A program made the position numbers and the translations under genes. Source: an uncultured Planctomycetota bacterium (GTDB taxonomy: Bacteria; Planctomycetota; Phycisphaerae; UBA1845; Fen-1342). From it: 64,000 bases of DNA. The notes beneath the pieces are model-generated. The model had not been told where the DNA came from. It searched no databases and was given only the letters and a program-made list of their open reading frames with translations. The stretch covers positions 124,001 to 188,000 of the forward strand of contig CAADGL010000012.1 in assembly GCA_900696525.1 (NCBI GenBank), written 5' to 3'. This document shows positions 1-8,175 of the stretch, in pieces; the first letter of the stretch is position 1; each line of letters begins with the position of its first letter.

Positions 1-4
1 AGCG

Positions 5-1345
5 ATGCGTGAGGCCGAGGAAGAGGCGCAGTCGGTCCGCGACCGCCTGGCGGTCGTGCAGAAGAGCCTGGAAGGTGAGCAGAAGCTGTACGAAGCAGCG
101 CGCAATCGCGTGGCGAACGCGCAGCAGACGGAGCGCTCCCTGTACGAGGAAGAGCGGGCGAAGATCGAGGCCAACGTGCCGCGGGTCGAGCTGCGCGAAC
201 TGCGGGCGAAGATCGCCGAGGCCCGGCAGCGCTTCCAGGACGCACAGAAGGAGGTGCTGGAGCGCGCCGACCGCATCGACCGCCTCCAGGACGAAATCGC
301 GGCGCTGCAACGAGAGCTGCTCACCGCCGCCGACGTCGCCGAGCAAAGGCGGCGCGAGGCCGAAGCGGCCCGCCGGGACGTCGAGCACCTTCAGAATCCG
401 TGGACGATCACCAACGTTCTGAACTGGATCATCGCCCGCGGGCCGCGGATCGTCGGCATCGTCCTGGGCGTGATCGTGCTGCTCTGGGTGGTCCGGCTGG
501 TGGAGAGCCGTTTCGTGAAGCTGCTGGCGGGCCGGGCCGATCACGGCTCCTACGCCGACCGTCAGAACCGCGCCCGCACGCTCGTGGGGGTCTTCAACAG
601 CGCCGCGAACGTCACGATCTACGGCGGCGGCGCGATGATGCTCCTGACCGAGTTCGGGCTGAACGTCGTGCCGCTGATGGGAGGCGCCGCCGTCCTGGGC
701 CTGGCGGTGGCCTTCGGCGCGCAGAACCTCATCCGCGACTACTTCTATGGCTTCATGATCCTGCTCGAGAACCAGTACGCGGTGAACGACGTCATCCGCA
801 TCGGCGAGGTGTCGGGCCAGGTCGAGAAGATCACGCTGCGGATCACGATGCTGCGCGGGCTCGATGGCAGCGTGCACTTCATCCCCAACGGCGAGATCAA
901 GCGCGTCAGCAACATGACGCACGGCTGGTCGCGGGCCCTGTTCGACATCCCGGTGGCCTACAAGGAGGACGTCGACCGCGTCATGGAAGTCCTGATGGAC
1001 CTGGCCAAGGAGCTGCGCCGCGACCCCAACTACCGCAGCCTGATCCTCGAAATGCCCGAGATGCTCGGCGTCAACCAGTTCGCCGATTCCGCCGTCGTCA
1101 TCCGCTTCTTCATGAAGACCCGCCCCTTGCAGCAGTGGGCCGTGCAGCGCGAGCTGCTGCGCAGGATCAAGAACCGATTCGACGAGCTGGGAATCGAGAT
1201 CCCCTTCCCGCACCGAACCGTGTTCCATCGCAACGGCGGCCCGCCGGGACAGATGGCGCTGGCCGCGGACGATGCGACCGAAACACCGGACGACCAGCGC
1301 GCAGACGAGCCGCGCGTCCCGCGCGAGCGCCAGCGCATGACCTGA
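5..1345 (+). CDS. MscS-family mechanosensitive channel, 5'-truncated by window edge
   Basis: Small-conductance mechanosensitive channel of the inner membrane, which releases solutes under hypo-osmotic stress. The visible 446 residues begin with about 125 residues of charged coiled coil rich in Glu, Arg and Ala. Membrane segments follow near 148-166, 196-217 and 221-240. The last is the pore helix type, with GGAAVLGLAVAFGAQN followed by the beta-domain entry LLENQYAVNDVIRIG. The soluble MscS domain runs to about residue 405, ending in an acidic tail. The start at base 5 lies inside the coiled coil, so the real gene very probably begins upstream of the window, as in large MscS proteins with periplasmic coiled-coil domains. 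The MscS core is clear; the true length is unknown. Confidence 0.88.
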   Translation: MREAEEEAQSVRDRLAVVQKSLEGEQKLYEAARNRVANAQQTERSLYEEERAKIEANVPRVELRELRAKIAEARQRFQDAQKEVLERADRIDRLQDEIAALQRELLTAADVAEQRRREAEAARRDVEHLQNPWTITNVLNWIIARGPRIVGIVLGVIVLLWVVRLVESRFVKLLAGRADHGSYADRQNRARTLVGVFNSAANVTIYGGGAMMLLTEFGLNVVPLMGGAAVLGLAVAFGAQNLIRDYFYGFMILLENQYAVNDVIRIGEVSGQVEKITLRITMLRGLDGSVHFIPNGEIKRVSNMTHGWSRALFDIPVAYKEDVDRVMEVLMDLAKELRRDPNYRSLILEMPEMLGVNQFADSAVVIRFFMKTRPLQQWAVQRELLRRIKNRFDELGIEIPFPHRTVFHRNGGPPGQMALAADDATETPDDQRADEPRVPRERQRMT

Positions 1346-1358
1346 CCGCGGCCGTCGA

Positions 1359-1396
1359 CCGATCCGAGCCGGCCCATCCGAGCCGGCCGATCCGGG
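1359..1396 (-). repeat. Short degenerate copy of the GGCTCGGATCGG intergenic repeat
   Basis: Read on the minus strand, this stretch holds two GGCTCGGAT units separated by GGGCC, flanked by CCGGATCGG. The same core is found in the intergenic repeats near 5530, 19230, 33660, 41270 and 56320. It lies in the 57-base gap between the convergent channel and rtcB genes and lacks the AACCGCTTCC lead-in seen in fuller copies. Confidence 0.5.
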
Positions 1397-1402
1397 TCCC
1401 CC

Positions 1403-2801
1403 TCAATCCTCCGGCTTTTCGCCCTCCGGCGCCATCTTCACCAGCCGCGGCTGGAACCGCGCCACCGGCCGCACCAGCCCCGCCTGCGCCCGCATCACCG
1501 CGTCGATGTCCTTGTACGCGTGCGGCGATTCGTCCAGCCCCGCCGAGATCAGCCGCACGCCCCGCTCCGCCAGGTACGCCCGCAGGTGGCTCCAGCGCGT
1601 CGTCTCGCGCGCCTTGACGCGTGACATGCGCCGGCCCGCGCCGTGCGAGGCGGAATCGAGCGAGGCCGGATCACCCAGCCCCTCGACCAGGTACCCCGGC
1701 GCCGTCATCGAACCGGGGATGTAGCCGAGCACGCCGCGCCCCGCGGGCGTCGCGCCCTTGCGATGCACGATCAGCTCGCGCCCACCGTGCGTCTCCTTCC
1801 AGGCGAAGTTGTGGTGATTCTCGATCTGGAAGAGCACGTCGGCGCCGACGGAGCGCACGAGCTTGCGGTGAATGACGTCGTGGTTGGCCGAGGCGTACTT
1901 GCCCATCAGCTCCATCGCCGCCCAGTACTCGGCCCCCACGCCGTCCAGCGGCAGCCACGCCAGGTAGCTCAGCTCCTTCGGCAGGTGCGGGTGCAGCTCA
2001 CGGGCCACGCGGCTGTAGTAGTCGCACGTGCGCGCCCCGGAGCCGCGCGAGCCGCTGTGCGACACCACCCCGAGATAGCGCCGCGCCTCCAGGCCCAGCG
2101 GATTGCCCGCGCGCAGCTCCAGCTCGCCGAACTCCACGAAGTGATTGCCCGACCCGCTCGTGCCAAGCTGCGACCACGCCAGGTCCTTCAGCCCCGCGGT
2201 GAACGGCGTGACGCCCCAGTCTTCGTCCATGACCGCGTGCGCCGGCCGCTGGCCGCGCCATGCACCGCCGACCCCGAACAGCGTGTCGCGCTCCAGGATG
2301 CTCTCGAAACGCGCCGGCCTGCGCTCCAGCTCCTCGGGCGGCAGATCGAACACCGTCAGCTTCACGCGGCACGCGATGTCCACGCCGACCGCGTACGGAA
2401 TCACCGCGTTGTCCGTCGCCAGAACGCCGCCGATCGGCAGCCCGTAGCCGACGTGCGCATCGGGCATGAGGGCCGCGGCGACGGTGACCGGCAGGCGGCA
2501 GGCGTTGCGCATCTGCTGGTGCGCCGGCTCGTCGATGTCCTCGCCCCAGACGGCGTAGCCCAGCCCGCTCCGAAGCCGCGTAGGCCGTCTCATCAGGCGG
2601 CGGCGCGACGATCCCCTGCGCCAGCGCGCCGAACACCGGGTCGCCCACGAAGCGCGCCGGATCGGCCGCCAGCGCCCGCAGCGCCTCGCGAATCCGGGTC
2701 TTGCCGTAGCCGGCGGCGGCGGCCTTCTCGCAGGCGACCTTCGCGGCCTCGATGACGCGCCCGGGCGGCAGACCGAGTTTCAGCAGTTCACGCTTGTGCA
2801 T
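1403..2801 (-). pseudogene. rtcB: RtcB-type RNA-splicing ligase, frame broken by a 25-bp insertion
   Basis: RtcB joins RNA 2',3'-cyclic phosphate and 5'-OH ends in a Mn/GTP-dependent reaction during tRNA splicing or RNA repair. The intact C-terminal frame (1403-2593) carries LMPDAHVGYGLPIGG, the metal-binding VGVDIACR, GSGNHFVEF, VSHSGSRGSG and the guanylylated-His motif SHGAGR. The N-terminal family segment, starting MHKRELLKLGLPPG, lies in another frame from 2801 down to about 2580. Both frames meet at 2553-2583, where the hexamer GCGTAG is repeated 25 bases apart. Deleting 25 bases restores DETAYAVWGEDID and an uninterrupted 457-residue protein. The ligase is therefore either recently inactivated, expressed as an N-terminally shortened protein from 2593, or hit by an assembly error. 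Confidence 0.85.
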
Positions 2802-3026
2802 GGCACCAGGCCCCCCGAGATTATTGTCACCCGCGGGGGTTTCGTCGAAAGCCCCGGCCCTGCCGCACGGGCGTCCAAGAACAGCCGCAGCGTGCACCGA
2901 AACGCGCGGCAGAATGGGTGCGCGTGAGTCAGCCACCGGCAGTCGCGCCGGTCCGTGCACAACCAGGCGCATCGCGATAGCATTCACACGCGCCGGCCAC
3001 GGCGCTGGCGACCGCGGAGCCTCGCG

Positions 3027-3557
3027 ATGGCGGCAGACACGCTCAGTATCCGGCGCGCGACACCGGCCGACGCCGAACTCATCGCCGCCTTCAACCAGGC
3101 GATGGCCGCCGAGACCGAGGGGCGCCGGCTGGATGGCGCGACGCTCGCCGCCGGCGTGCGGGCCGTGCTGCGCGAACCGGCCCGCGGCGTGTACTACCTG
3201 GCTGAGCGCAGCGAGGGTCTTTCGGCGCGCGGCGGCGCTGTCGTCGGTCAACTGCTGCTCACCTACGAATGGAGCGACTGGCGCAACGGCTGGTTCTGGT
3301 GGATTCAGAGCGTCTACGTCGCGCCCGCGGCGCGCGGCGGCGGCGTCTATCGCAAGCTGCACGAGCACGTCGCAGCGCTCGCGCGGGCCGCCGGAGACGT
3401 CTGCGGTGTGCGGCTGTACGTCGACGCGGGCAACGCGGCGGCGCAGGCGGTGTACCGGCGGCTGGGAATGACGGTGACGAACTACCGGCTGTTTGAGACG
3501 GACTGGAGCGGCGCGGCGCACAACAGTCACGCGGCCCCGGACGGAACAGCGCGATGA
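3027..3557 (+). CDS. GNAT-family N-acetyltransferase
   Basis: A 176-residue single-domain GNAT acetyltransferase that moves acetyl from acetyl-CoA to an unknown amine. The N-terminus LSIRRATPADAELIAAFN is a typical GNAT strand 1/helix 1. The acetyl-CoA binding segment is SVYVAPAARGGGVYRKL in mid-protein, and the end has the usual AAAQAVYRRLGM pattern. I chose the ATG at 3027 because the GNAT fold begins right after it; an upstream in-frame start at 2955 would add residues unlike the family. The TGA stop overlaps the ATG of the downstream ABC ATPase (ATGA), so the genes are translationally coupled. The substrate is unknown. Confidence 0.8.
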   Translation: MAADTLSIRRATPADAELIAAFNQAMAAETEGRRLDGATLAAGVRAVLREPARGVYYLAERSEGLSARGGAVVGQLLLTYEWSDWRNGWFWWIQSVYVAPAARGGGVYRKLHEHVAALARAAGDVCGVRLYVDAGNAAAQAVYRRLGMTVTNYRLFETDWSGAAHNSHAAPDGTAR

Positions 3558-4489
3558 AAGACGCGGTCATCGACATACGCAACGTCCGCAAGGACTTCGG
3601 ACGCAAGGTGCACGCCCTGCGCGGCGTGAGCCTGCGCGTCGGCGCGGGAGAGGTGTTCGGGCTGCTGGGGCCGAACGGCGCCGGCAAGAGCACGCTGGTC
3701 AAGATCCTGCTGACGATCGTGCGGCCGACGCAGGCGGAGGGAACGCTGCTGGGCCAGCCGCTTGGGCGGCGCGGCCCGCTGGCGCAGGTCGGCTACCTGC
3801 CCGAGAACCTGCGCTTCCCCGCTCACTTGCGCGGCCGGCAGGTGCTCGAGCACTACGCCGCGCTGGCGAAGGTGCCGCGGGCCGTGCGGCGGCGGCGGGC
3901 GGCGGAGCTGCTGGAGCGCGTCGGCATGTCGTCCTGGGGCGACACGCCCGCGAGCCGCTACTCAAAGGGCATGCTTCAGCGGCTGGGGATCGCCCAGGCG
4001 CTGATGAACGATCCGAAGCTGGTGTTCCTCGACGAGCCGACCGACGGGCTCGACCCGCTCGGCCGCCGCGACGTGCGGCACATGCTGGCCGACCTGACGA
4101 AGCGCGGCAAGACGGTTTTCCTCAACTCGCACATCCTCAGCGAGCTGGAGATGATCTGCGACCGCGTCTCGATCCTCGTGCAGGGCCAGGTGGCGCGCGA
4201 GGGCACCATCGCCCAGCTCACGGAGCACAGCGTCACCTACCGCATCACGGTCGCCGGCGGGCTCGACGGCGTCGCCGCCGAAGTCCGCAAGCGCGGCGGA
4301 GTCATCGACGGCAACGCGATCTCGGTGGCCGGGCGCGACGCGGCGGCGGTCAACCAGCTCATCGACGTTCTGCGCGGCGCTGGGGTGCTGATCGAGTCGG
4401 TGACGCCGCAGCGCTTTTCGCTCGAAGACGTCTTCGTCGAGGCGGTTCACGGTCGCGGCGTGGGTGCCGCCCTGGAAGCGGAGAGGTAG
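3554..4489 (+). CDS. ABC transporter ATP-binding protein (ABC-2/NosF-like)
   Basis: Cytoplasmic ATPase of an export-type ABC transporter, 311 residues. It shows Walker A GPNGAGKST at about 39-47, signature SKGMLQRLG at about 137-145, Walker B VFLDEPTDG from about 157, and the switch histidine in NSHILSEL. About 80 further residues after the ATPase core form the regulatory tail common in NosF, drug and Gld-type ATPases. The next gene, three bases downstream, is its membrane partner. The signature is GM rather than GG, as is common in the ABC-2 family. The cargo cannot be read from sequence. Confidence 0.9.
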   Translation: MKDAVIDIRNVRKDFGRKVHALRGVSLRVGAGEVFGLLGPNGAGKSTLVKILLTIVRPTQAEGTLLGQPLGRRGPLAQVGYLPENLRFPAHLRGRQVLEHYAALAKVPRAVRRRRAAELLERVGMSSWGDTPASRYSKGMLQRLGIAQALMNDPKLVFLDEPTDGLDPLGRRDVRHMLADLTKRGKTVFLNSHILSELEMICDRVSILVQGQVAREGTIAQLTEHSVTYRITVAGGLDGVAAEVRKRGGVIDGNAISVAGRDAAAVNQLIDVLRGAGVLIESVTPQRFSLEDVFVEAVHGRGVGAALEAER

Positions 4490-4492
4490 CGC

Positions 4493-5431
4493 ATGGGCAC
4501 GCAGCTCTGGGCGATCCTGCGCGACGGCTTTCGCGAGTCGCTCGACCGCAAGATGTTCTGGGTGGTCGCGACCATGACGCTGCTGATCGCCGCGGTGATG
4601 GCCTGCATCAGCTTCGAGCCCGACAAGATCGTCCTGCTGTTCGGCATGTGGCGCATCCCGGCGGAGGGCTTCGACGCCACGACCGAGATGGGCAAGTCGC
4701 AGGTGCTGTCGGTGATGATCCAGTTCGTCATGAGCACGCTGCTCGGCTGGATCGGCATGATGCTGATGATCATCGCGACGGCGGACTTCTATCCGTCGAT
4801 GATGGAGCGCGGCGCGATCGACGTCGTGCTCTCGAAGCCGATCCCGCGCTGGGTTCTGTTCCTGTTCAAGTACCTGGGGAGCCTGGCGTTCGTGCTGCTT
4901 CAGGCCACGCTCTTCGTCGGGCTGACGTTCCTCGTCATGGGACTGCGCTGGAACATCTGGGCCCCGGGCTACCTGATGGCCATCCCGCTCATGGTGCTGC
5001 TCTTCAGCTACATCTACTGCATTTCGGTCTACGTCGGCGTCATGACCCGCAGCACCGTCGCCGCCATCCTCATCTCCATCTGCGCCTGGGCGGCCTACGT
5101 CGTTCCGCCCGCCGCCCTCGAGGTGGTCGAGTCCGAGCCCAGCCTTCGTGCCAACCAGGCCCTGGTCCGCGCCATCGGGTTCGCCGCGGCCATCCCGCCC
5201 AAGACCGCCGACATCGACTACATCGCCTCGCGCTGGGCCAAGGCGGGCACCTCGCTTGACCTCATGCCGCAGCAGCAGATGACGCTGCCGCCTGAGGAAA
5301 TGGAGCGGCTTCGCGAGCGGGAGCGCAGCAAGATCGCCGCGAACCCGGCGTACTCGATCGGCTCGTCGCTGCTGTTCGAGGCGCTGGTCGTCGGCCTGGC
5401 CATGTGGCGCTTCTGTCGCCGCGACTTCTGA
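4493..5431 (+). CDS. ABC-2 type transporter permease
   Basis: Integral membrane partner of the ATPase just upstream; 312 residues with about six hydrophobic segments. The first is MFWVVATMTLLIAAVMACISF near the N-terminus and the last, FEALVVGLAMWRF, is at the C-terminus. The pattern of an N-terminal helix, a large outside loop, a helix cluster in the middle and a second loop before the final helix fits NosY or ABC-2 permeases. The segment FYPSMMERGAIDVVLSKPIPRW is a conserved cytoplasmic loop found in such permeases. It is the last gene of the GNAT/ATPase/permease unit. Downstream lies repeat-filled intergenic DNA. Confidence 0.85.
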   Translation: MGTQLWAILRDGFRESLDRKMFWVVATMTLLIAAVMACISFEPDKIVLLFGMWRIPAEGFDATTEMGKSQVLSVMIQFVMSTLLGWIGMMLMIIATADFYPSMMERGAIDVVLSKPIPRWVLFLFKYLGSLAFVLLQATLFVGLTFLVMGLRWNIWAPGYLMAIPLMVLLFSYIYCISVYVGVMTRSTVAAILISICAWAAYVVPPAALEVVESEPSLRANQALVRAIGFAAAIPPKTADIDYIASRWAKAGTSLDLMPQQQMTLPPEEMERLRERERSKIAANPAYSIGSSLLFEALVVGLAMWRFCRRDF

Positions 5432-5524
5432 TCGCGGAGCGCACCTCAGAAACTCATAATCGCGGACTTTCCGGATCAGAACCCGGGAGGAATCGGCCCC
5501 TGGCACAACGCGAGATCGTCCGGG

Positions 5525-5625
5525 GCAACCGCTTCCTCGCGGGCGCGGCTCGGATCGGGAAACCTCTCGCGGGCGCGGCTCGGATATCGGGCAACCTCGC
5601 ATGGGCGCGGCTCGGACCGGGCTCG
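5525..5625 (+). repeat. Intergenic repeat, GCGCGGCTCGGATCGG family (three units)
   Basis: The block opens with CAACCGCTTCCTCGCGGG and holds three iterations of GGGCGCGGCTCGGA. The second and third units are introduced by degenerate ACCTCTCGCGGG and ACCTCGCATGGG lead-ins. It fills the gap between the convergent ABC permease and prepilin-like genes, and shares lead-in plus core with the copies near 19230 and 41324. No coding capacity is evident. Confidence 0.75.
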
Positions 5626-5662
5626 GCGAGCCCGCGCGTCCGCCGGGCGCACCAAGCCCGCA

Positions 5663-6733
5663 TCAGAACTCGTGCAGCAGGTTGTCCTGGTAGCCCGCGC
5701 CCGGCCAGCCGCCGGTCGGCAGCCCCTGGACCGGGTAAGGCACGGTGCCCGTGTAGCCGCGGATGACCGAGCCAGGCGTCGGATAGACGTCGGTCTGCCA
5801 GGTCGAGCCGCGGCGCAGGTAGCGCGTGGCGCCGCCCGAGTCAGCCGGGTTGAAGTAGCCCATCTGTTCGAGCGTCGCCGAGTCCCACTGGGCCAGGACG
5901 CCGACGCGGGTAGACCGGCCGGAGCCGTCCACGTAGGCGACGTTCTCGGTCATGATCTGCTTGTGCGTGCCGCGCAGGGGCGAGAGGTCCGGGTTCAGGT
6001 TGGTCTGCGGGACGGTCATGATGTAGAAGAGCGGCTCCGAGTACAGCACGATGCGCCCCACCTGCGCCGTGATCTTAGAGGCCTTCGAGCCAAACGGGCC
6101 GGAGCTGAAGTGCCGCTGGACCACCTGCCCGCTGATCCAGATCGAGCCGATCGTGTTGTTGCGATAGCTGTTGCCCACGATGTCGAAGAAACGCTTCTCG
6201 TACAGCTCGCTCGTCACCGCCTGGTTGCCCGCGACGAAGTCGTTCGTCACCCACTTGTCGTTGTTCGGAAAACCGGTCTCCGACGGACAGGCGTACATGT
6301 CGAACGCCCGGCGGTCGGAGTCGTCGCCGTAGACATTCTTGAGCAGGTACCGGTTCAGCGGCCGGGTCTTGGCCGACCACGGGCCGTTCGGGTCCACCAG
6401 GATCGGCAGGTTCAGGATGTTCGCGATGCGGTGCGTCGGCGTCGCGCCGCCCCAGCTCGAAGGCGTCCCGACGCGCCACCACAGGTACTGCCCGTAGCTC
6501 CACTGGTTCTGGTACACGCCGGCGTGGGCCGGGATCAGCAGGTCCTTCTTGTCCTCCTGCGCATACTGGTGGCTTGCGGCGGTGATGTTGCGGAGGTTCG
6601 CCAAGCACTTGGCCCGGCGGCCCTGCTCGCGGGCCGAAGCGAGGTTGGGCAGCAGCACCGCCAGCAGCAGCGCAATGATGGCGACCACGACCAGGAGCTC
6701 GATGAGCGTGAATGCCTTCACACGGGTGCGCAT
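5663..6733 (-). CDS. Prepilin-type secreted protein with N-terminal methylation/cleavage motif
   Basis: A 356-residue pseudopilin-like protein. After a short basic leader (MRTRVKA) comes the type IV prepilin signal, with cleavage expected between Ala7 and Phe8 of AFTLIELL and a hydrophobic helix [15 protein letters not shown]. Then follow [19 protein letters not shown] and a large extracellular domain with little family signal. This arrangement is greatly expanded in planctomycetes; near the end, [14 protein letters not shown] resembles their H-x9-DG signature with longer spacing. I chose the ATG at 6733 because it gives a normal leader; an ATG at 6784 would give an unusually long one. Such proteins are presumably exported by a type II secretion/pilus system such as the ATPase at 32253. 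Confidence 0.85.
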   Translation of the reverse strand: MRTRVKAFTLIELLVVVAIIALLLAVLLPNLASAREQGRRAKCLANLRNITAASHQYAQEDKKDLLIPAHAGVYQNQWSYGQYLWWRVGTPSSWGGATPTHRIANILNLPILVDPNGPWSAKTRPLNRYLLKNVYGDDSDRRAFDMYACPSETGFPNNDKWVTNDFVAGNQAVTSELYEKRFFDIVGNSYRNNTIGSIWISGQVVQRHFSSGPFGSKASKITAQVGRIVLYSEPLFYIMTVPQTNLNPDLSPLRGTHKQIMTENVAYVDGSGRSTRVGVLAQWDSATLEQMGYFNPADSGGATRYLRRGSTWQTDVYPTPGSVIRGYTGTVPYPVQGLPTGGWPGAGYQDNLLHEF

Positions 6734-6877
6734 GGGCGGCCTCCGACGTGGCTGACCAGATCGGACGTCAAACCGACTCGCCAATTCAGTTTAACGGGTC
6801 ACCGGGTGACGGGCCACCGAAAAGCGACCGATTCGGACGGGTCTTGGGCGGAGAAAGAGCCCCCGGGACGAGCCCCC

Positions 6878-8002
6878 CTACCAGCGCACGATGAACCCGG
6901 CCGACATCCACTTACTGGACTCTACCGAGTGCAGGACCGCCGTCTGGCCCGGGAGAAGCTCGCCCGAGCGGACCATGTCGTCCAGGTGCAGCAGGATCGA
7001 CGTGCCTCCGACGTAGCCCACGTCCGTCGCGCGAAACTTCAACCGCTCCGGACCAACGTTCAACCGCTCCTGGAATCGAGCCAGGTTGTCGCCGTAGAGC
7101 TGCATCGTCGGCACCGACCCGATGAAGTGATCGCAGCTCGCGGGGTCGACCTTCAGCGACTCCAGCATTCGACAAACGCCTTCGAGCAGCAGCGCCGCCG
7201 CGTCGCGGTTCACCGCCGCGAAGTCCTGGTCCAGGTGGTGCGCCCCCCGGCGGTGGACGCCGCAGATCGGGTCGGCGCCGGCCCCGACGTCGGCCACGCC
7301 CCCGCCCGCCGTCATTCCGGGCGGACGCTTCCCGCCGATCGACTCGACGTAGGCACCGAGGACCTCGTGCGGCGGTTGCGAGCCGGGCGGGGCATTCTCG
7401 AGGACGATGGCGGCGGATCCATCGGCGAGGATGTATCGGAGGGCGGCCTGGGTCTTGGTCATCTGGGCCTGGTTGAAATACTGGGCGCGGAGGTAGACGC
7501 TGGAGAGCTGCGAGTAGACGATCAGGGCCGTTCGATACCGCCCGAGCCGCAACGCGTCGTAGGCCACCTGAACCATCTTGCCGACGCCGGCGCAGTTCGA
7601 GTGGATCTCCATCTCGGCGCAGCGCTCGATCCCCAGCCTCTCCTGGAGCGCCGTGCTCGTCGGCGGCGTCGTCTGGTCGTAGCTGGGGCTGGAGAAAAGC
7701 AACAGGTCAACGTCTCGCGGCTCGCGGCCGGCCGCTTCGAGTGCCCGCCGGGCCGCGGGCTCCGCGAGCGTGGCCAGGTTGTGGGTCAGCTCGTGGGTCT
7801 CCGGATCGACCGCGAAGTGCCGCCGGCGCACGCCGCCATGATCGAGCATGCGCTTGCCGACCGACTCGATGAAGCCCAGGACGCGGGGCGGCGCGTCGGT
7901 GATGCGGCCGAGGACGTTGTCGATCTGGTCGTTGGTGACCGGAGCATTGGGCAGGAACGAGCCGGTGCCCGTGACGCCGACGCGGAGCAGGGTCTGGTTC
8001 AT
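6878..8002 (-). CDS. FabH-fold (ketoacyl-ACP synthase III-like) thiolase-family enzyme with incomplete catalytic triad
   Basis: A 374-residue thiolase-superfamily protein that aligns with 3-oxoacyl-ACP synthase III throughout. The nucleophile region EIHSNCAGVGKM supplies the cysteine (about residue 137). Where FabH has VPHQAN the sequence reads FIGSVPT, and where it has GNTSAAS it reads GGTSILL. By my manual alignment the catalytic His and Asn are therefore replaced, leaving only Cys. It may act as an acyltransferase or a divergent condensing enzyme rather than the housekeeping FabH. The ATG at 8002 follows a GAAGGG ribosome site; an in-frame start at 8050 adds an implausible basic extension. 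It stands alone. Confidence 0.78.
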   Translation of the reverse strand: MNQTLLRVGVTGTGSFLPNAPVTNDQIDNVLGRITDAPPRVLGFIESVGKRMLDHGGVRRRHFAVDPETHELTHNLATLAEPAARRALEAAGREPRDVDLLLFSSPSYDQTTPPTSTALQERLGIERCAEMEIHSNCAGVGKMVQVAYDALRLGRYRTALIVYSQLSSVYLRAQYFNQAQMTKTQAALRYILADGSAAIVLENAPPGSQPPHEVLGAYVESIGGKRPPGMTAGGGVADVGAGADPICGVHRRGAHHLDQDFAAVNRDAAALLLEGVCRMLESLKVDPASCDHFIGSVPTMQLYGDNLARFQERLNVGPERLKFRATDVGYVGGTSILLHLDDMVRSGELLPGQTAVLHSVESSKWMSAGFIVRW

Positions 8003-8098
8003 TCGCCCTTCTCGTGAGCTTGCGGCCTTGGCCGACCGTCCCCCAGCCAAGTCAGCCAGCGGCGTATTCTCCCGATGCCCCGCGGCCTGTCAAATCAG

Positions 8099-8143
8099 CG
8101 GCGGTCGGCGCCGGCCTTGCGAGGCGCTGGCGGCCGACCGCCG
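8099..8143. terminator. GC-rich inverted repeat, possible terminator of the 8176 gene
   Basis: Perfect 11-bp arms (8099-8109 and 8133-8143, core GGCGGTCGGC) enclose a 23-base loop. It lies about 30 bases past the stop of the large minus-strand gene and before the FabH-like gene. No T-run follows on either strand, so a rho-independent role is uncertain. Confidence 0.4.
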
Positions 8144-8175
8144 GGACGGTCGTGAGCAGAGCGGACGCGGCGGGT

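Noticed and set aside
1403-2593. A full-length rtcB starting at 2593
   Set aside because: The family N-terminal segment is encoded upstream in a different frame, so the 396-residue frame is only part of the gene.
3962-5602. 546-residue minus-strand frame opposite the ABC ATPase and permease genes
   Set aside because: It is the antisense of two well-supported genes in GC-rich DNA, is rich in Arg, Asp, His and Gln and has no family motif.
5672-8017. 781-residue plus-strand frame across the prepilin and FabH-like genes
   Set aside because: It spans two real minus-strand genes and the gap between them; composition is typical of antisense reading in high-GC DNA.
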